A stretch of DNA of 64,000 bases from Pseudomonas sp. FP2335 (GCF_030687535.1 NZ_CP117437.1:5081501-5145500), one strand, 5' to 3'; shown: positions 17,789 through 29,732, counted from the first letter of the stretch. Notes: generated from the sequence alone by a model not told the origin. Numbers and translations are program-made.

Positions 17789-19453
17789 ATGGCGTACTAC
17801 CGCACTCCTCACGACGTTACCGCTCTGCCCGCCTGGCAAGCGCTCAATCAACACCGCCAAGCCATGCAGGATTTCAGCATGCGCGACGCGTTCAATGCCG
17901 ATCCCCAGCGTTTTTCCCAATTCACCTTGAGCAGCTGCGGACTTTTCCTCGATTACTCGAAAAACCTGATCACCAGCGAAACCCGTGACCTGCTGGTGGC
18001 TCTGGCGAAGGAAGTCGACCTCAAGGCCGCGATCAACTCGCTGTACGCTGGCGAACCGGTCAACTCATCCGAAGGCCGCCCTGCCCTGCACACCGCCCTG
18101 CGCCGCCCGGTGGGTGACAAGCTGTCGGTCAACGGCGTGAACATCATGCCGGACGTGCACAAGGTGCTGAACCAGATGACTGACCTGGTCGGCCGCATCC
18201 ACGACGGCCTGTGGCGTGGCTACACCGAGAAGCCGATCACCGACGTGGTGAACATCGGTATCGGTGGCTCGTTCCTCGGCCCGGAGCTGGTCTCCGAAGC
18301 GCTGTTGTCCTACGCCCACAAAGGCGTGCGCTGCCACTACCTGGCGAACATCGACGGCAGCGAGTTCCACGAGCTGACCATGAAGCTGCGCGCCGAGACC
18401 ACACTGTTCATCGTCTCGTCGAAATCCTTCAACACCCTCGAAACCCTGAAAAACGCCCAGGCCGCCCGCGCCTGGTACTTGGCCCAGGGGGGGTCGGAAG
18501 CCGAGCTGTTCCGCCACTTCATCGCCGTATCGAGCAACAACGCCGCGGCCGTGGCGTTCGGTATCCGCGAAGAAAACATCTTCCCGATGTGGGACTGGGT
18601 CGGTGGCCGCTACTCGCTGTGGTCGGCCATCGGCTTGCCAATCGCCCTGGCCATCGGCATGTCCAACTTCAAGGAACTGCTGTCCGGTGCCTACACCATG
18701 GACCAGCATTTCCAGAACGCGCCGTTCGAAGCCAACATGCCGGTACTGTTGGGCCTGCTGGGCGTGTGGTACGGCAACTTCTGGGGCGCGCAGAGCCATG
18801 CGATCCTGCCGTACGACCACTACCTGCGTAACATCACCAAGCACTTGCAACAACTGGACATGGAATCCAACGGCAAGAGCGTGCGCCAGGACGGCACTCC
18901 GGTGTCCACCGATACCGGTCCGGTGATCTGGGGCGGCGTAGGCTGCAACGGCCAGCACGCTTACCACCAGTTGCTGCACCAAGGGACCCAACTGATCCCG
19001 GCCGACTTCATCGTGCCGATTGTCAGCTTCAACCCCGTGTCGGACCACCATCAGTGGCTATACGCCAACTGCCTGTCCCAGAGCCAGGCGCTGATGCTCG
19101 GCAAGACCCGCAGCGAGGCCGAGGCCGAACTGCGCGACAAGGGCATCGCCGAAGAAGACGTGCAGAAGCTGGCACCGCACAAGGTGATCCCGGGCAACCG
19201 TCCGAGCAACACCCTGGTGGTGGAACGCATCAGCCCGCGTCGTCTGGGCGCACTGGTGGCGATGTATGAACACAAGGTGTTCGTGCAGAGCGTCATCTGG
19301 GGCATCAACGCCTTTGACCAATGGGGTGTGGAACTGGGTAAAGAGCTGGGCAAGGGCGTCTACAACCGCCTGACCGGCACTGAAGAAGCCGTGGCGGATG
19401 ACGCCTCGACCCAGGGTCTGATCAACTACTTCCGCGGTCGTCACCGCGGCTGA
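17789..19453 (+). CDS. pgi: Glucose-6-phosphate isomerase
   Basis: This 554-residue PGI interconverts glucose-6-P and fructose-6-P. Signatures include [11 protein letters not shown] (about 152-162), [12 protein letters not shown] (sugar-phosphate binding), [12 protein letters not shown] and the C-terminal [19 protein letters not shown]. In pseudomonads, which use Entner-Doudoroff, it acts mainly in recycling triose phosphates and in polysaccharide precursor supply. A strong hairpin follows. Confidence 0.98.
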   Translation: MAYYRTPHDVTALPAWQALNQHRQAMQDFSMRDAFNADPQRFSQFTLSSCGLFLDYSKNLITSETRDLLVALAKEVDLKAAINSLYAGEPVNSSEGRPALHTALRRPVGDKLSVNGVNIMPDVHKVLNQMTDLVGRIHDGLWRGYTEKPITDVVNIGIGGSFLGPELVSEALLSYAHKGVRCHYLANIDGSEFHELTMKLRAETTLFIVSSKSFNTLETLKNAQAARAWYLAQGGSEAELFRHFIAVSSNNAAAVAFGIREENIFPMWDWVGGRYSLWSAIGLPIALAIGMSNFKELLSGAYTMDQHFQNAPFEANMPVLLGLLGVWYGNFWGAQSHAILPYDHYLRNITKHLQQLDMESNGKSVRQDGTPVSTDTGPVIWGGVGCNGQHAYHQLLHQGTQLIPADFIVPIVSFNPVSDHHQWLYANCLSQSQALMLGKTRSEAEAELRDKGIAEEDVQKLAPHKVIPGNRPSNTLVVERISPRRLGALVAMYEHKVFVQSVIWGINAFDQWGVELGKELGKGVYNRLTGTEEAVADDASTQGLINYFRGRHRG

Positions 19454-19465
19454 TCCGGCCACTCC

Positions 19466-19495
19466 AGGGCCAACGTCCGTTTGGACGTTGGCCTT
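19466..19495 (+). terminator. Hairpin after pgi
   Basis: A perfect 11-bp stem GGCCAACGTCC / GGACGTTGGCC with loop GTTT follows the pgi stop. The T run is short (TT), so termination efficiency is uncertain. Confidence 0.7.
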
Positions 19496-19535
19496 GAACC
19501 CTCCCCCCACAGCGTGCATCTTTATGACTTGTGCC

Positions 19536-19550
19536 AAAAACAAGAATAAG
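19536..19550 (+). promoter_or_regulatory. Hfq/Crc A-rich motif at acsA ribosome binding site
   Basis: AAAAACAAGAATAAG contains AANAANAA repeats and runs into the Shine-Dalgarno (AAGGA) of acsA. This is the kind of site where Hfq with Crc represses translation of catabolic genes in pseudomonads. Confidence 0.65.
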
Positions 19551-19558
19551 GACCGCTC

Positions 19559-21496
<1,938 letters not shown>

Positions 21497-21512
21497 GAAA
21501 CCCAGCGTCGCC

Positions 21513-22382
21513 ATGGAATTTATCCGCAGCCGTATCGAAACCCAATTGATGAGCCTCACAGGGCTCTCACTGGGCCAGCTGGACCTGGAAAACCCCAAGG
21601 GCGACCCAGGCCTGTTCGGACCGAGTTCGGTCAGTTGGCAAGTGCATGGCGACTTCAGCAGCATGTTGATCGGCGGCATCAGCGCCTTGATGTTGCAGGC
21701 CCTGCACCCGCTGGCCCTGGCTGGGGTGTGGGATCACTCGAACTTTCGCGAGGACATGCTCGGGCGTTTGCGGCGCACCTCGCAGTTCATCTCCGGCACG
21801 ACCTTTGGCTCGCGCAAGGACGCGCAGTGGCTGATCGAAAAAGTGCGCACCATTCACCTGCAAGTGGTTGGCCATGCGCCGGACGGCCGACCTTATGCAG
21901 CCAGCGATCCGGAACTGCTCACCTGGGTGCATGTGGCCGAGGTCAGCAACTTCCTCGCCGCTCACCTGCGCTATCGCAACCCGCTGCTCTCGGGTCGGGA
22001 CCAGGACCGTTACTACAGCGAGATCGCCTTGGTCGCCGAACAACTGGGCGCGCGGCATGTTCCGCGTTCGCGGCAGGAAGTTTCGGATTACCTGGCACGT
22101 ATCCGCCCGCAACTGCTGTGCGACGCGCGCAGTCGTGAAGTGTTGCGCCTGCTGCTCAATGCCCCGGCACCCAGCACGATGGCCAAGCCGTTTGGAGCCT
22201 TGATGATGCAGGCCGGCATCGACCTGCTGCCAGACTGGGCCAGCGCCATGCTCGATCAACACCAGAGCCCGCTGCAACGCCAGATGATCCGGGGCGCGGT
22301 CAAACGCAGCGCGCCGTTGCTGCGCTGGGCGATGCGCAACGGTTCGGTACAACGGGCGCATCGGCGGATGGGGTTGATGTAG
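21513..22382 (+). CDS. MpaB/DUF2236 family protein
   Basis: This 289-residue protein has the DUF2236/MpaB pattern: G-G-I-S-A-L-M-L-Q-A-L-H-P-L-A-L-A-G-V-W-D-H-S-N-F near residues 50-75, and H-V-A-E-V-S-N-F later. The histidines in the first block are candidate haem ligands by analogy with the rubber oxygenase/MpaB group. There is no signal peptide. It lies 17 nt after acsA and is probably cotranscribed. The substrate is unknown. A redox or oxygenase role is inferred from family only. Confidence 0.75.
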   Translation: MEFIRSRIETQLMSLTGLSLGQLDLENPKGDPGLFGPSSVSWQVHGDFSSMLIGGISALMLQALHPLALAGVWDHSNFREDMLGRLRRTSQFISGTTFGSRKDAQWLIEKVRTIHLQVVGHAPDGRPYAASDPELLTWVHVAEVSNFLAAHLRYRNPLLSGRDQDRYYSEIALVAEQLGARHVPRSRQEVSDYLARIRPQLLCDARSREVLRLLLNAPAPSTMAKPFGALMMQAGIDLLPDWASAMLDQHQSPLQRQMIRGAVKRSAPLLRWAMRNGSVQRAHRRMGLM

Positions 22383-22449
22383 GCGAGGCTTTATAACTGT
22401 TAAACTCCGCGCCCACATTTACCCCCATTACTTAAGCAAGGCGCGCTCC

Positions 22450-23466
22450 ATGTCTCCCTTGAATCAGGCGCTGCGCGCCGCCCTCGATCATCGCCAAGAC
22501 CTGATCAACGAGCTGCACGCCCAGGGCACCGACTGCTATCGCTTGTTCCATGGCAGCCAGGAAGGCGCCGGCGGCCTGACCATCGACCGTTATGGCCCGC
22601 AACTGCTGGTGCAGAGCTTCCATCAGTCACTGCATACCGAGGAGTTGCTGGACCTGCACCAGTTGATCAACCAGTACATGGGCCTGGAATTGCTGCTGGT
22701 GTACAACGACCGTTCCCGTGGCAACTCGCGGGTCGACCGTGAAGACACGGTGTACCGCGCCGAGCCGGCGGCACTGGAAGATCTGGTCGGCCATGAATGG
22801 GGGCTCAATTACCGCGTACGCGGACGGCATGCCGGGCAGGACCCGCTGCTGTTCCTCGACCTGCGCAACACCCGCGGCTGGGTCAAGAACCATAGCGCCG
22901 GCAAAAGCGTGCTGAACCTGTTCGCCTACACCTGTGGCGTCGGCCTGAGCGCTGCGGCCGGCGGGGCGCGGGAGGTGTGCAACCTGGACTTCGCCGAGGG
23001 CAACCTGGCGGTCGGCCGCGAGAACGGCCTGCTGAACCCGCAGTTGCCGACCATGGAGTTCGTGCAGTCCGACTACTTCCCGGCGATTCGCCAACTGGCC
23101 GGCCTGCCAATCACCCAGCGCCGCGGCCAGAAACTGCCGAGCTATCCACGCCTGGAGCAGCGCCAGTATGACTTGGTGTTGCTCGACCCTCCGGCCTGGG
23201 CCAAGAGCGCATTCGGCACCGTCGACCTGTTGCGCGACTACCAAAGCCTGCTCAAGCCAGCACTGCTCGCCACGGCCGACAACGGTGTACTGATTTGCTG
23301 CAACAACCTGGCGAAGGTCAGCATGGATGACTGGCGCGAACAGGTACTGCGTTGCGCAGAAAAAGCCGGACGTGCGGTACGCGACTGGCAAATCATGACG
23401 CCGGGGGCGGATTTTCCTTCACAAGACCAGCAGCCCCCCCTGAAAACATTGATACTCCAGCTGTAG
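22450..23466 (+). CDS. Class I SAM-dependent methyltransferase (RlmI/RlmK-like)
   Basis: This 338-residue protein resembles the 23S rRNA (cytosine-C5) methyltransferase group. It has S-V-L-N-L-F-A-Y-T-C-G-V-G-L-S-A-A-A (motif I, about 155-172), an acidic D-F-A-E following strand 2, and L-L-D-P-P-A-W-A-K (motif IV D-P-P). The N-terminal F-H-G-S-Q-E-G-A-G-G-L-T-I-D-R-Y-G is shared with RlmI-type proteins. The likely role is methylation of rRNA. The exact base is not determinable. It has its own start region (AAGGCG Shine-Dalgarno at 22438-22443). Confidence 0.75.
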   Translation: MSPLNQALRAALDHRQDLINELHAQGTDCYRLFHGSQEGAGGLTIDRYGPQLLVQSFHQSLHTEELLDLHQLINQYMGLELLLVYNDRSRGNSRVDREDTVYRAEPAALEDLVGHEWGLNYRVRGRHAGQDPLLFLDLRNTRGWVKNHSAGKSVLNLFAYTCGVGLSAAAGGAREVCNLDFAEGNLAVGRENGLLNPQLPTMEFVQSDYFPAIRQLAGLPITQRRGQKLPSYPRLEQRQYDLVLLDPPAWAKSAFGTVDLLRDYQSLLKPALLATADNGVLICCNNLAKVSMDDWREQVLRCAEKAGRAVRDWQIMTPGADFPSQDQQPPLKTLILQL

Positions 23467-23553
23467 GACGCTTCCCAAAGCCCTCGTTCTTCGGAACCGA
23501 AAACCCGTGCCATACTCCAAGGCACTCCTGTTTGACATAGATGGCGCCGCCCC

Positions 23554-26472
23554 ATGCACAAAGGATTGATTCGCGCCGTTGGCGCCTTGTTGACCGCCCT
23601 TGCCCTGTACAGCCTGTTGGGCTTCTTGATTTTGCCCGGAATTGCCCTGCGGATTGCCAACCAGCAACTGGCGAATTACGCCACGGTGCCGGCGCGAATC
23701 GAACGGATCGAACTCAACCCCTTCAGCCTCGAGCTGACCGTCTGGGGCCTCAAGATCGGCGACCCCGGCAAGGAGCAGGTGGGTTTCGAGCGCCTCTACG
23801 CCAACCTGCAGGTCGACAGCCTGTGGACCCGCGCGCTGCACCTGGCCGATGTGCAACTGGACAAACCGAAGACTGAGTTGCTGTTCGACAAGTCCGGCCA
23901 GTTGAACCTGGCGCAACTGTTCAAAATCCCGCCGAGCGAACCAACTCCGACCGACCCGAATGCCAAACCGTTTCCTCTGCGTATCGACGGCATCAAGCTG
24001 GCCGGCGGCTATGTGCACTTTGAGGACTTGCGCCCCAGCGAGCCCATCGAATTCCTCTACGACAAGCTCGACTTCGAGCTGAAGAACCTCAGCACCCTGC
24101 CCGAAGACAATGCCGACATGACGCTCGTCGCGGCAGGCCCGGCAGGCGGGCAAATCGATTGGAAAGGCAACTTCAGCCTGGTGCCAATCACGTCCCAGGG
24201 CACACTGAAAGTCACCGACGGCAAGATGAAGGCTTGGTGGCCCTACGTGCGCGATGCCCTGCCGCTGGTGCTTGAAGACGGCGTGCTCAACTTCAGCACC
24301 GAGTATAAATTCAGCCTGGCCAAAGAGACCGAGCTGAACCTGACCAACACCTCCGCCAGCATCGCACCGTTTGCCATCAAGGCACCGGATGGCCGCCCTC
24401 TGGTGCGCCTGGAGCGCCTGGACGTCAGCGAAACCACCGTGGACCTGGCCAAACAGCAGGTCGTTGTCGGCAAGATCCGCAGCAACAAGCTGGAAGCCTG
24501 GGCGGCGCTGGAAGCGGATGGGCAACTGGACTGGCAGAAATTGTTCGCCAGCCAGCCGAGCAAACCAACCAAGGCGCCGGAGCCGAAAAATGCCCCCGCC
24601 ACCGCCGACTCGCCAAAAGCCGAGCCCGCGGCGCCAAGCAAACCTTGGCAAGTGCTGCTCAAGGATGTGCAACTGCGTAACTATCAGGTGCACCTGGCTG
24701 ACCGCCAGGCCAAGCCGGCGGTCGCACTGGAAGTCGGCCCGCTGAATGTCGATGTGCAGAACTTCGATAGCCTCAACCAGAGCCCGTTCACGCTGAAACT
24801 CGACACGGGCCTGGGCAAGCAAGGCAAGGTCCAGGCGACTGGCGAGGTCAACCTCAACCCGGTCAGCGCCAAGCTGAAAGTAAATACCCAGGACATCGAC
24901 CTGCGAGTCGCCCAGTCCTATATCAGCCCGTTCATCCGCCTGGAACTGCGTAGCGGCATGCTCGGCAGCAATCTTGATGTGAACCTTAAAAGCACTGATC
25001 CTCTGAAGTTCCAGGTCACCGGCCGGGCGCAGGTGGACCAGTTGCACACCCTGGACACCCTCAAGACCCGCGACTTCCTCAAATGGCAGCGCCTGGTGCT
25101 CGAAGGCGTGAACTATCAGCACGGCGATAGCCTGTCGATCGATAAGGTCAACCTGCTGCAGCCGTATGCGCGCTTCATGATCAACGACGACCGCACCACC
25201 AACGTCGACGACTTGTTGATCCCGCAACCACCGGACAAAGGCTCGAAACCTGTCAGCAAAGAAAAGCCCCTGGGCATTCGTATCGGGCAGATTGCGATCA
25301 ACGACGGTTCCGCCAACTTTGCCGACTTCAGCCTGACCCCGAACTTCGCGACCGCGATTCAACAGCTCAACGGACAAATTGGCACCATCGACAGCCGCCA
25401 GGCCAAACCGGCCAGCGTCGACATCAAGGGCAAGGTGGATCGCTACGCCCCCGTGACGATCAAGGGCAGCGTGAACCCGTTTGACCCGATGGCGGCGCTG
25501 GATATTGCAACCAGCTTCAAACGCGTAGAACTGACCACCCTCACGCCCTACTCTGGCAAGTTCGCCGGTTTCCGCATCCGCAAGGGGCGACTGAACCTCG
25601 ACCTGCACTATGTGATCACCAAGGGCCAGCTGAAGGCCGAGAACAAAGTGGTGGTCGAGCAATTGCAACTGGGCGAGAAAGTCGACAGCGCCGATGCCGT
25701 GGACTTGCCGATTCGTCTGGCAATCGCGCTGCTCAAGGACTCCGACGGCAAGATTTCCATCGAACTGCCGGTGACTGGCGATCTGAATAACCCGCAGTTC
25801 AGTGTTATGCCGATTGTCTGGCAGACCCTGCGTAACCTGGTAGTGCGTGCAGCGACAGCGCCGTTTAAGTTTATCGGTGGGCTGGTAACGGGCGGCGGTT
25901 CGGAAGACCTCGGCAATGTATCGTTCGCCGCCGGTTCCAGCGAATTGGACAAGGATGCTGAAGGCGCCCTGAACACGCTGGCCAAAGCACTGAAAGAACG
26001 CCCTAGCCTGCGTCTGGAGATCGAAGGCACCGCGGCGGCCAGCAGCGACGGGCCTTTCCTTGCCGCTCAGCGACTGGAGCGCGAGTACCAGTACAACTAC
26101 TACAAGATTCTTCAACGTCGTGGAGAAAAGGTTCCCGCCCAAGCGTCATTGCTGGTGGTACCCGAGAAGGAAAAAGCACCATTGCTTGAAGGCATTTACC
26201 GCACCCGCCTGAAACAGCAACCGCCAGCCGAATGGAAAGACCTGAGCAACGATGAACGTAGCGCGAAGCTTCGTGACGGGGTGATCAAGTTCTGGAGCGG
26301 CAGTGATGTACTGCTGCGCCAGCTGGGCCAAGACCGTGCCAGCACCATCAAGGACTACCTGGTGGATAAGGGACAGTTGGAAGATGACCGGGTGTACTTC
26401 ATTGATGCCAACTTGGGCCAGGCCGAGAAGGATGGGCGTGTCGTCACACCGATGCACCTGGACGCGGAGTAA
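23554..26472 (+). CDS. DUF748 (AsmA-like) envelope protein
   Basis: This 972-residue protein has a single N-terminal membrane anchor (L-I-R-A-V-G-A-L-L-T-A-L-A-L-Y-S-L-L-G-F-L-I, about 3-25) and a long periplasmic body rich in beta-strand patterns, as in AsmA/TamB-like proteins. A P/K/A-rich linker lies near residues 330-365. The segment F-A-A-G-S-S-E-L-D-K-D-A (about 790) resembles the start of OmpA-like peptidoglycan-binding domains. The family is linked to envelope lipid homeostasis by analogy with AsmA proteins. That is inference. A REPIN-like element follows its stop. Confidence 0.75.
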   Translation: MHKGLIRAVGALLTALALYSLLGFLILPGIALRIANQQLANYATVPARIERIELNPFSLELTVWGLKIGDPGKEQVGFERLYANLQVDSLWTRALHLADVQLDKPKTELLFDKSGQLNLAQLFKIPPSEPTPTDPNAKPFPLRIDGIKLAGGYVHFEDLRPSEPIEFLYDKLDFELKNLSTLPEDNADMTLVAAGPAGGQIDWKGNFSLVPITSQGTLKVTDGKMKAWWPYVRDALPLVLEDGVLNFSTEYKFSLAKETELNLTNTSASIAPFAIKAPDGRPLVRLERLDVSETTVDLAKQQVVVGKIRSNKLEAWAALEADGQLDWQKLFASQPSKPTKAPEPKNAPATADSPKAEPAAPSKPWQVLLKDVQLRNYQVHLADRQAKPAVALEVGPLNVDVQNFDSLNQSPFTLKLDTGLGKQGKVQATGEVNLNPVSAKLKVNTQDIDLRVAQSYISPFIRLELRSGMLGSNLDVNLKSTDPLKFQVTGRAQVDQLHTLDTLKTRDFLKWQRLVLEGVNYQHGDSLSIDKVNLLQPYARFMINDDRTTNVDDLLIPQPPDKGSKPVSKEKPLGIRIGQIAINDGSANFADFSLTPNFATAIQQLNGQIGTIDSRQAKPASVDIKGKVDRYAPVTIKGSVNPFDPMAALDIATSFKRVELTTLTPYSGKFAGFRIRKGRLNLDLHYVITKGQLKAENKVVVEQLQLGEKVDSADAVDLPIRLAIALLKDSDGKISIELPVTGDLNNPQFSVMPIVWQTLRNLVVRAATAPFKFIGGLVTGGGSEDLGNVSFAAGSSELDKDAEGALNTLAKALKERPSLRLEIEGTAAASSDGPFLAAQRLEREYQYNYYKILQRRGEKVPAQASLLVVPEKEKAPLLEGIYRTRLKQQPPAEWKDLSNDERSAKLRDGVIKFWSGSDVLLRQLGQDRASTIKDYLVDKGQLEDDRVYFIDANLGQAEKDGRVVTPMHLDAE

Positions 26473-26483
26473 GCCCCTTGCAA

Positions 26484-26552
26484 GAGCCGGCTTGCCGGCG
26501 ATGCAGCCTTGAAATCGACGACGGGTCGAGGGCCTGATCGCCGGCGCTTCCA
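26484..26552. repeat. REPIN-like pair of inverted REP sequences
   Basis: The first arm contains GCCGGC-TT-GCCGGC (26486-26499) followed by GATGC. About 35 bp later the inverted arm reads ATCGCCGGC (26537-26545), complementary to GCCGGCGAT (26494-26502). The overall size of about 69 bp and the extragenic position just after a stop codon fit Pseudomonas REP doublets. No RAYT transposase is nearby. Confidence 0.6.
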
Positions 26553-26573
26553 GTTAACGTCACCCACAATAGA

Positions 26574-26603
26574 ACAGGCCCCGACACAAGTGCCGGGGCC
26601 TGT
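26574..26603. terminator. Palindromic hairpin downstream of DUF748 gene
   Basis: A 10-bp stem ACAGGCCCCG / CGGGGCCTGT has an inner CAC/GTG. There is no T run on either side, so it is either a weak terminator or an mRNA-stabilising structure. It lies between the convergent DUF748 and BON genes. Confidence 0.5.
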
Positions 26604-26709
26604 AATGACCACATCCGTGTGGTCGCTCGCATGAACTCCAGAGGTGCATCAGGTGGATGTCTAACTCACCCTAAGCCGCCGCCGTCCAGTTCAGACGAAA
26701 AGGGGTGCG

Positions 26710-27330
26710 TTACTCTGCTTTCAGGCCGTCGGCCGATACAGCTTTAACGCCTTTGATTTTCTTGGTGATGTTCACCGCGGTAGTTTTCTGAGCTTCAGTG
26801 ACCGCAGCGGTCGAAGACAGGGACACTACGCCTTTGTTGGTTTCGACTTTGATGTCGGTGCCAGGAATGCCTTTCTCGGTCACCAGGTCAGCTTTTACTT
26901 TGGTGGTGATCCAAGTGTCCGAAGTGGACTCTTTGGCGTCAGCCGCTGCGCTTTTGGTTTTGTCGATATTGTCAGCCTTGGTAGCGCCGCCAGCCATCAG
27001 GCCGTCAGCCGAAACGGCGGTAACACCTTTGATTTTCTTGGTGATGGCTACGGCAGTGGCTTTCTGAGCGTCGGAGATCGCGACTGTCGAAGACAGGGAA
27101 ACCACGCCTTTATTGGTCTCAACCTTGATGTCCGAACCAGGAATGCCTTTCTCGGTCAGCAGATCAGCTTTCACTTTGGTGGTGATCCAGGTGTCCGAGG
27201 TGGACTCTTTAGCCTTGGTCACTTCACCGGCCGCCAGGGTCATAGGGGCTTGGGAAGTCTGAGCAAAGGCTACGTTAGCACCCATGGCCAGGGTCAGAGC
27301 GGTAGCAGTAGCGAGAGCGAACTTCTTCAT
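26710..27330 (-). CDS. Periplasmic protein with two BON domains
   Basis: This 206-residue protein has a clear signal peptide (M-K-K-F-A-L-A-T-A-T-A-L-T-L...F-A-Q, about 23 residues). Two BON domains follow, at about 39-109 and 132-202. They are near copies of each other: 62 of 71 residues are identical from K-E-S-T-S-D-T-W to V-S-A-D-G-L. BON domains bind phospholipid or attach to the envelope, as in OsmY. A stress-related periplasmic role is likely but inferred. The -24/-12 promoter described below suggests RpoN control. The gene stands alone between convergent and divergent neighbours. Confidence 0.85.
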   Translation of the reverse strand: MKKFALATATALTLAMGANVAFAQTSQAPMTLAAGEVTKAKESTSDTWITTKVKADLLTEKGIPGSDIKVETNKGVVSLSSTVAISDAQKATAVAITKKIKGVTAVSADGLMAGGATKADNIDKTKSAAADAKESTSDTWITTKVKADLVTEKGIPGTDIKVETNKGVVSLSSTAAVTEAQKTTAVNITKKIKGVKAVSADGLKAE

Positions 27331-27400
27331 ACGAGTAACTCCTGTTTTATTAAAAGTCTGCAGTACGTAAACCTTGATGCTGCAGCGTTAACAGGGATAT

Positions 27401-27417
27401 TGCAGACAGTGTGCCAA
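27401..27417 (-). promoter_or_regulatory. Candidate sigma54 promoter for the BON-domain gene
   Basis: Reading the minus strand, TTGGCAC-ACTGT-CTGCA has GG (27415-27414) and GC (27403-27402) exactly 10 bp apart, one mismatch from TGGCAC-N5-TTGCA. The predicted start is near 27390, giving a 5' leader of about 60 nt before the ATG at 27330. Confidence 0.65.
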
Positions 27418-27483
27418 GTCGCATCAGGCAATTAAAACCTTACAAAACAACGAGTTACGAAAACAGCTGTTTTTTGTAATCGT

Positions 27484-27523
27484 GCAACTTGCATGAAACC
27501 CCTCGCCTCTGCATGCAAGTTGC
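27484..27523. promoter_or_regulatory. 12-bp inverted repeat upstream of BON gene (possible enhancer site)
   Basis: GCAACTTGCATG (27484-27495) and CATGCAAGTTGC (27512-27523) are perfect inverted arms 16 bp apart. They lie 94-133 bp upstream of the predicted sigma54 start, where activator sites are usually found. A second palindrome, AAAACAGCTGTTTT, is at 27460-27473. Either could instead be a transcript hairpin. Confidence 0.5.
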
Positions 27524-27574
27524 GGCTTTTGGATCTGGGTAAGCACCTGATTTCCAGGCATTTTCCTCCAGGCA

Positions 27575-27605
27575 TAAAAAAAGGACTCCGAAGAGTCCCT
27601 TTTTT
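27575..27605 (-). terminator. pnp terminator
   Basis: On the minus strand GGGACTC-TTCG-GAGTCC is followed by T7 or more. It starts 28 nt after the pnp stop. Confidence 0.92.
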
Positions 27606-27626
27606 CAGCGAAAAGCCTGAGGGTGA

Positions 27627-29732
27627 TTAAACGCCCGAAGCCTTGGCTGCTGCTACGTCCTTGATGGACAGCTTGATACGGCCGCGGTTGTCCACGTCCA
27701 GTACCAGCACTTCCACTTCCTGGCCTTCTTTCAGGATGTCGGTCACTTTCTCAACACGAGCGTCGCTCAGCATGGAGATGTGAACCAGACCGTCCTTGCC
27801 CGGCAGGATGTTGACGAATGCGCCGAAGTCGACGATGCGCTCAACCTTACCGACGTAGATCTTGCCGATCTCGGCTTCAGCGGTAATGCCCAGGACGCGC
27901 TGACGTGCTGCCTCAGCGGCTTCCTTGGTTTCGCCGAAGATCTTGATCGAGCCGTCGTCTTCGATGTCGATCGAAGCCTTGGTCTCTTCACAGATCGCAC
28001 GGATAGTCGCGCCGCCTTTACCGATAACATCACGGATTTTGTCGGTGTCGATTTTCATCGCGATCATGGTCGGAGCATTTTCCGACAGTTCGGTACGGGA
28101 CTGACCAATGATCTGGTTCATCTGGCCGAGGATGTTCAGGCGCGCTTCCAGGGCTTGGCCCAGGGCGATTTCCATGATCTCTTCGGTGATGCCCTTGATC
28201 TTGATGTCCATCTGCAGCGCGGTGACGCCTTTGGCGGTACCGGCTACCTTGAAGTCCATGTCGCCCAGGTGGTCTTCGTCGCCCAGGATGTCGGTCAGGA
28301 TGGCGAACTTCTCGCCTTCTTTAACCAGGCCCATGGCGATACCGGCAACCGGCGCCTTCATCGGCACACCAGCATCCATCAGTGCCAGGGAAGCACCGCA
28401 GACCGAAGCCATGGAGCTGGAACCGTTGGATTCGGTAATTTCCGATACGACACGGATGGTGTACGGGAACACGTCGGCAGCCGGCAGCATGGCTGCAATC
28501 GAACGACGGGCCAGACGGCCGTGGCCGATTTCACGACGACCAGCGCCACCCATGCGACCACACTCGCCCACCGAGAACGGAGGGAAGTTGTAGTGCAGCA
28601 TGAACGGGTCTTTTTTCTCGCCTTCCAGGGTGTCCAGCAGCTGTGCGTCACGGGCAGTACCCAGAGTCGCCACAACCAGGGCCTGGGTTTCACCACGGGT
28701 GAACAGCGCCGAACCGTGAGTCTTTGGCAGAACGCCGACTTCGATGTTCAGCGGACGTACGGTCTTGGTGTCGCGACCGTCGATACGTGGCTTGCCGTTG
28801 ACGATGTTTTCGCGAACGGTGCGGTATTCGATTTCGCCGAAAGCCGCTTTGACATCGCTGGAGGAAGGCTGACCTTCTTCACCGGACAGCTTGGCAACGA
28901 CCTGATCCTTCAACTCACCCAGGCGAGCGTAGCGGTCGGCCTTGACGGTGATGGTGTAGGCGTCGGAGATCGCAGCGCCGAACTCGGAGCGGATAGTGCT
29001 CAGCAGCTCGGTGGCTTCCGGGGCAGCAGTCCAGGTCCAGGTAGGCTTGGCGGCTTCGGCAGCCAGTTCGGTAACGGCCTTGATGACCGCCTGGAACTCG
29101 TCGTGGGCGAACAGTACGGCGCCCAGCATCTGGTCTTCGGTCAGCTCTTTGGCTTCCGATTCAACCATCAATACGGCTTCCGAGGTACCGGCAACGACCA
29201 TGTCCAGGCTCGATGCTTTCTGTTGCTCGTAAGTCGGGTTCAGCAGGTAGCCGGTGCTTTCGTGGAAAGCAACGCGAGCGGCGCCGATCGGGCCGTCGAA
29301 CGGAATGCCCGAGATAGCCAGGGCAGCCGAAGTACCGATCATCGCAGCGATGTCCGGATCGGTTTTCTTGCTGGTGGAAACGACGGTGCAGACAACCTGC
29401 ACTTCGTTCATGAAGCCTTCTGGGAACAGCGGACGGATCGGACGGTCGATCAGTCGGGAAGTCAGGGTTTCTTTCTCGGAAGGACGGCCTTCACGCTTGA
29501 AGAAACCGCCAGGGATCTTACCGGCAGCGTAAGTCTTTTCCTGGTAGTGAACGGAAAGAGGGAAGAAGCCTTTGCTTGGGTCAGCGGTCTTGGCGCCAAC
29601 AACGGTCACCAATACGGTCACGTCGTCGTCAACGGTAACCAGCACTGCGCCGGAGGCTTGACGGGCGATACGGCCTGTCTCGAGGGTAACGGTCGACTGA
29701 CCGAACTGGAATTTTTTGATAACCGGGTTCAC
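27627..29732 (-). CDS. pnp: Polynucleotide phosphorylase
   Basis: This 701-residue 3'-5' exoribonuclease is a component of the RNA degradosome. Two RNase PH domains are present ([13 protein letters not shown] and [13 protein letters not shown]), then a KH domain ([11 protein letters not shown]) and an S1 domain ([10 protein letters not shown]...L-V-H-I-S). The start is a GTG with GGTAGGA upstream. It lies downstream of rpsO, as in most gammaproteobacteria. The 194-bp rpsO-pnp gap probably contains the processing site through which PNPase regulates itself in relatives; I see no single clear RNase III stem there. Confidence 0.98.
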   Translation of the reverse strand: MNPVIKKFQFGQSTVTLETGRIARQASGAVLVTVDDDVTVLVTVVGAKTADPSKGFFPLSVHYQEKTYAAGKIPGGFFKREGRPSEKETLTSRLIDRPIRPLFPEGFMNEVQVVCTVVSTSKKTDPDIAAMIGTSAALAISGIPFDGPIGAARVAFHESTGYLLNPTYEQQKASSLDMVVAGTSEAVLMVESEAKELTEDQMLGAVLFAHDEFQAVIKAVTELAAEAAKPTWTWTAAPEATELLSTIRSEFGAAISDAYTITVKADRYARLGELKDQVVAKLSGEEGQPSSSDVKAAFGEIEYRTVRENIVNGKPRIDGRDTKTVRPLNIEVGVLPKTHGSALFTRGETQALVVATLGTARDAQLLDTLEGEKKDPFMLHYNFPPFSVGECGRMGGAGRREIGHGRLARRSIAAMLPAADVFPYTIRVVSEITESNGSSSMASVCGASLALMDAGVPMKAPVAGIAMGLVKEGEKFAILTDILGDEDHLGDMDFKVAGTAKGVTALQMDIKIKGITEEIMEIALGQALEARLNILGQMNQIIGQSRTELSENAPTMIAMKIDTDKIRDVIGKGGATIRAICEETKASIDIEDDGSIKIFGETKEAAEAARQRVLGITAEAEIGKIYVGKVERIVDFGAFVNILPGKDGLVHISMLSDARVEKVTDILKEGQEVEVLVLDVDNRGRIKLSIKDVAAAKASGV

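Noticed and set aside
23419..26142. 907-residue open frame antisense to the DUF748 gene
   Set aside because: It is antisense to a gene with a clear signal anchor and family pattern, and its own translation shows no domain.
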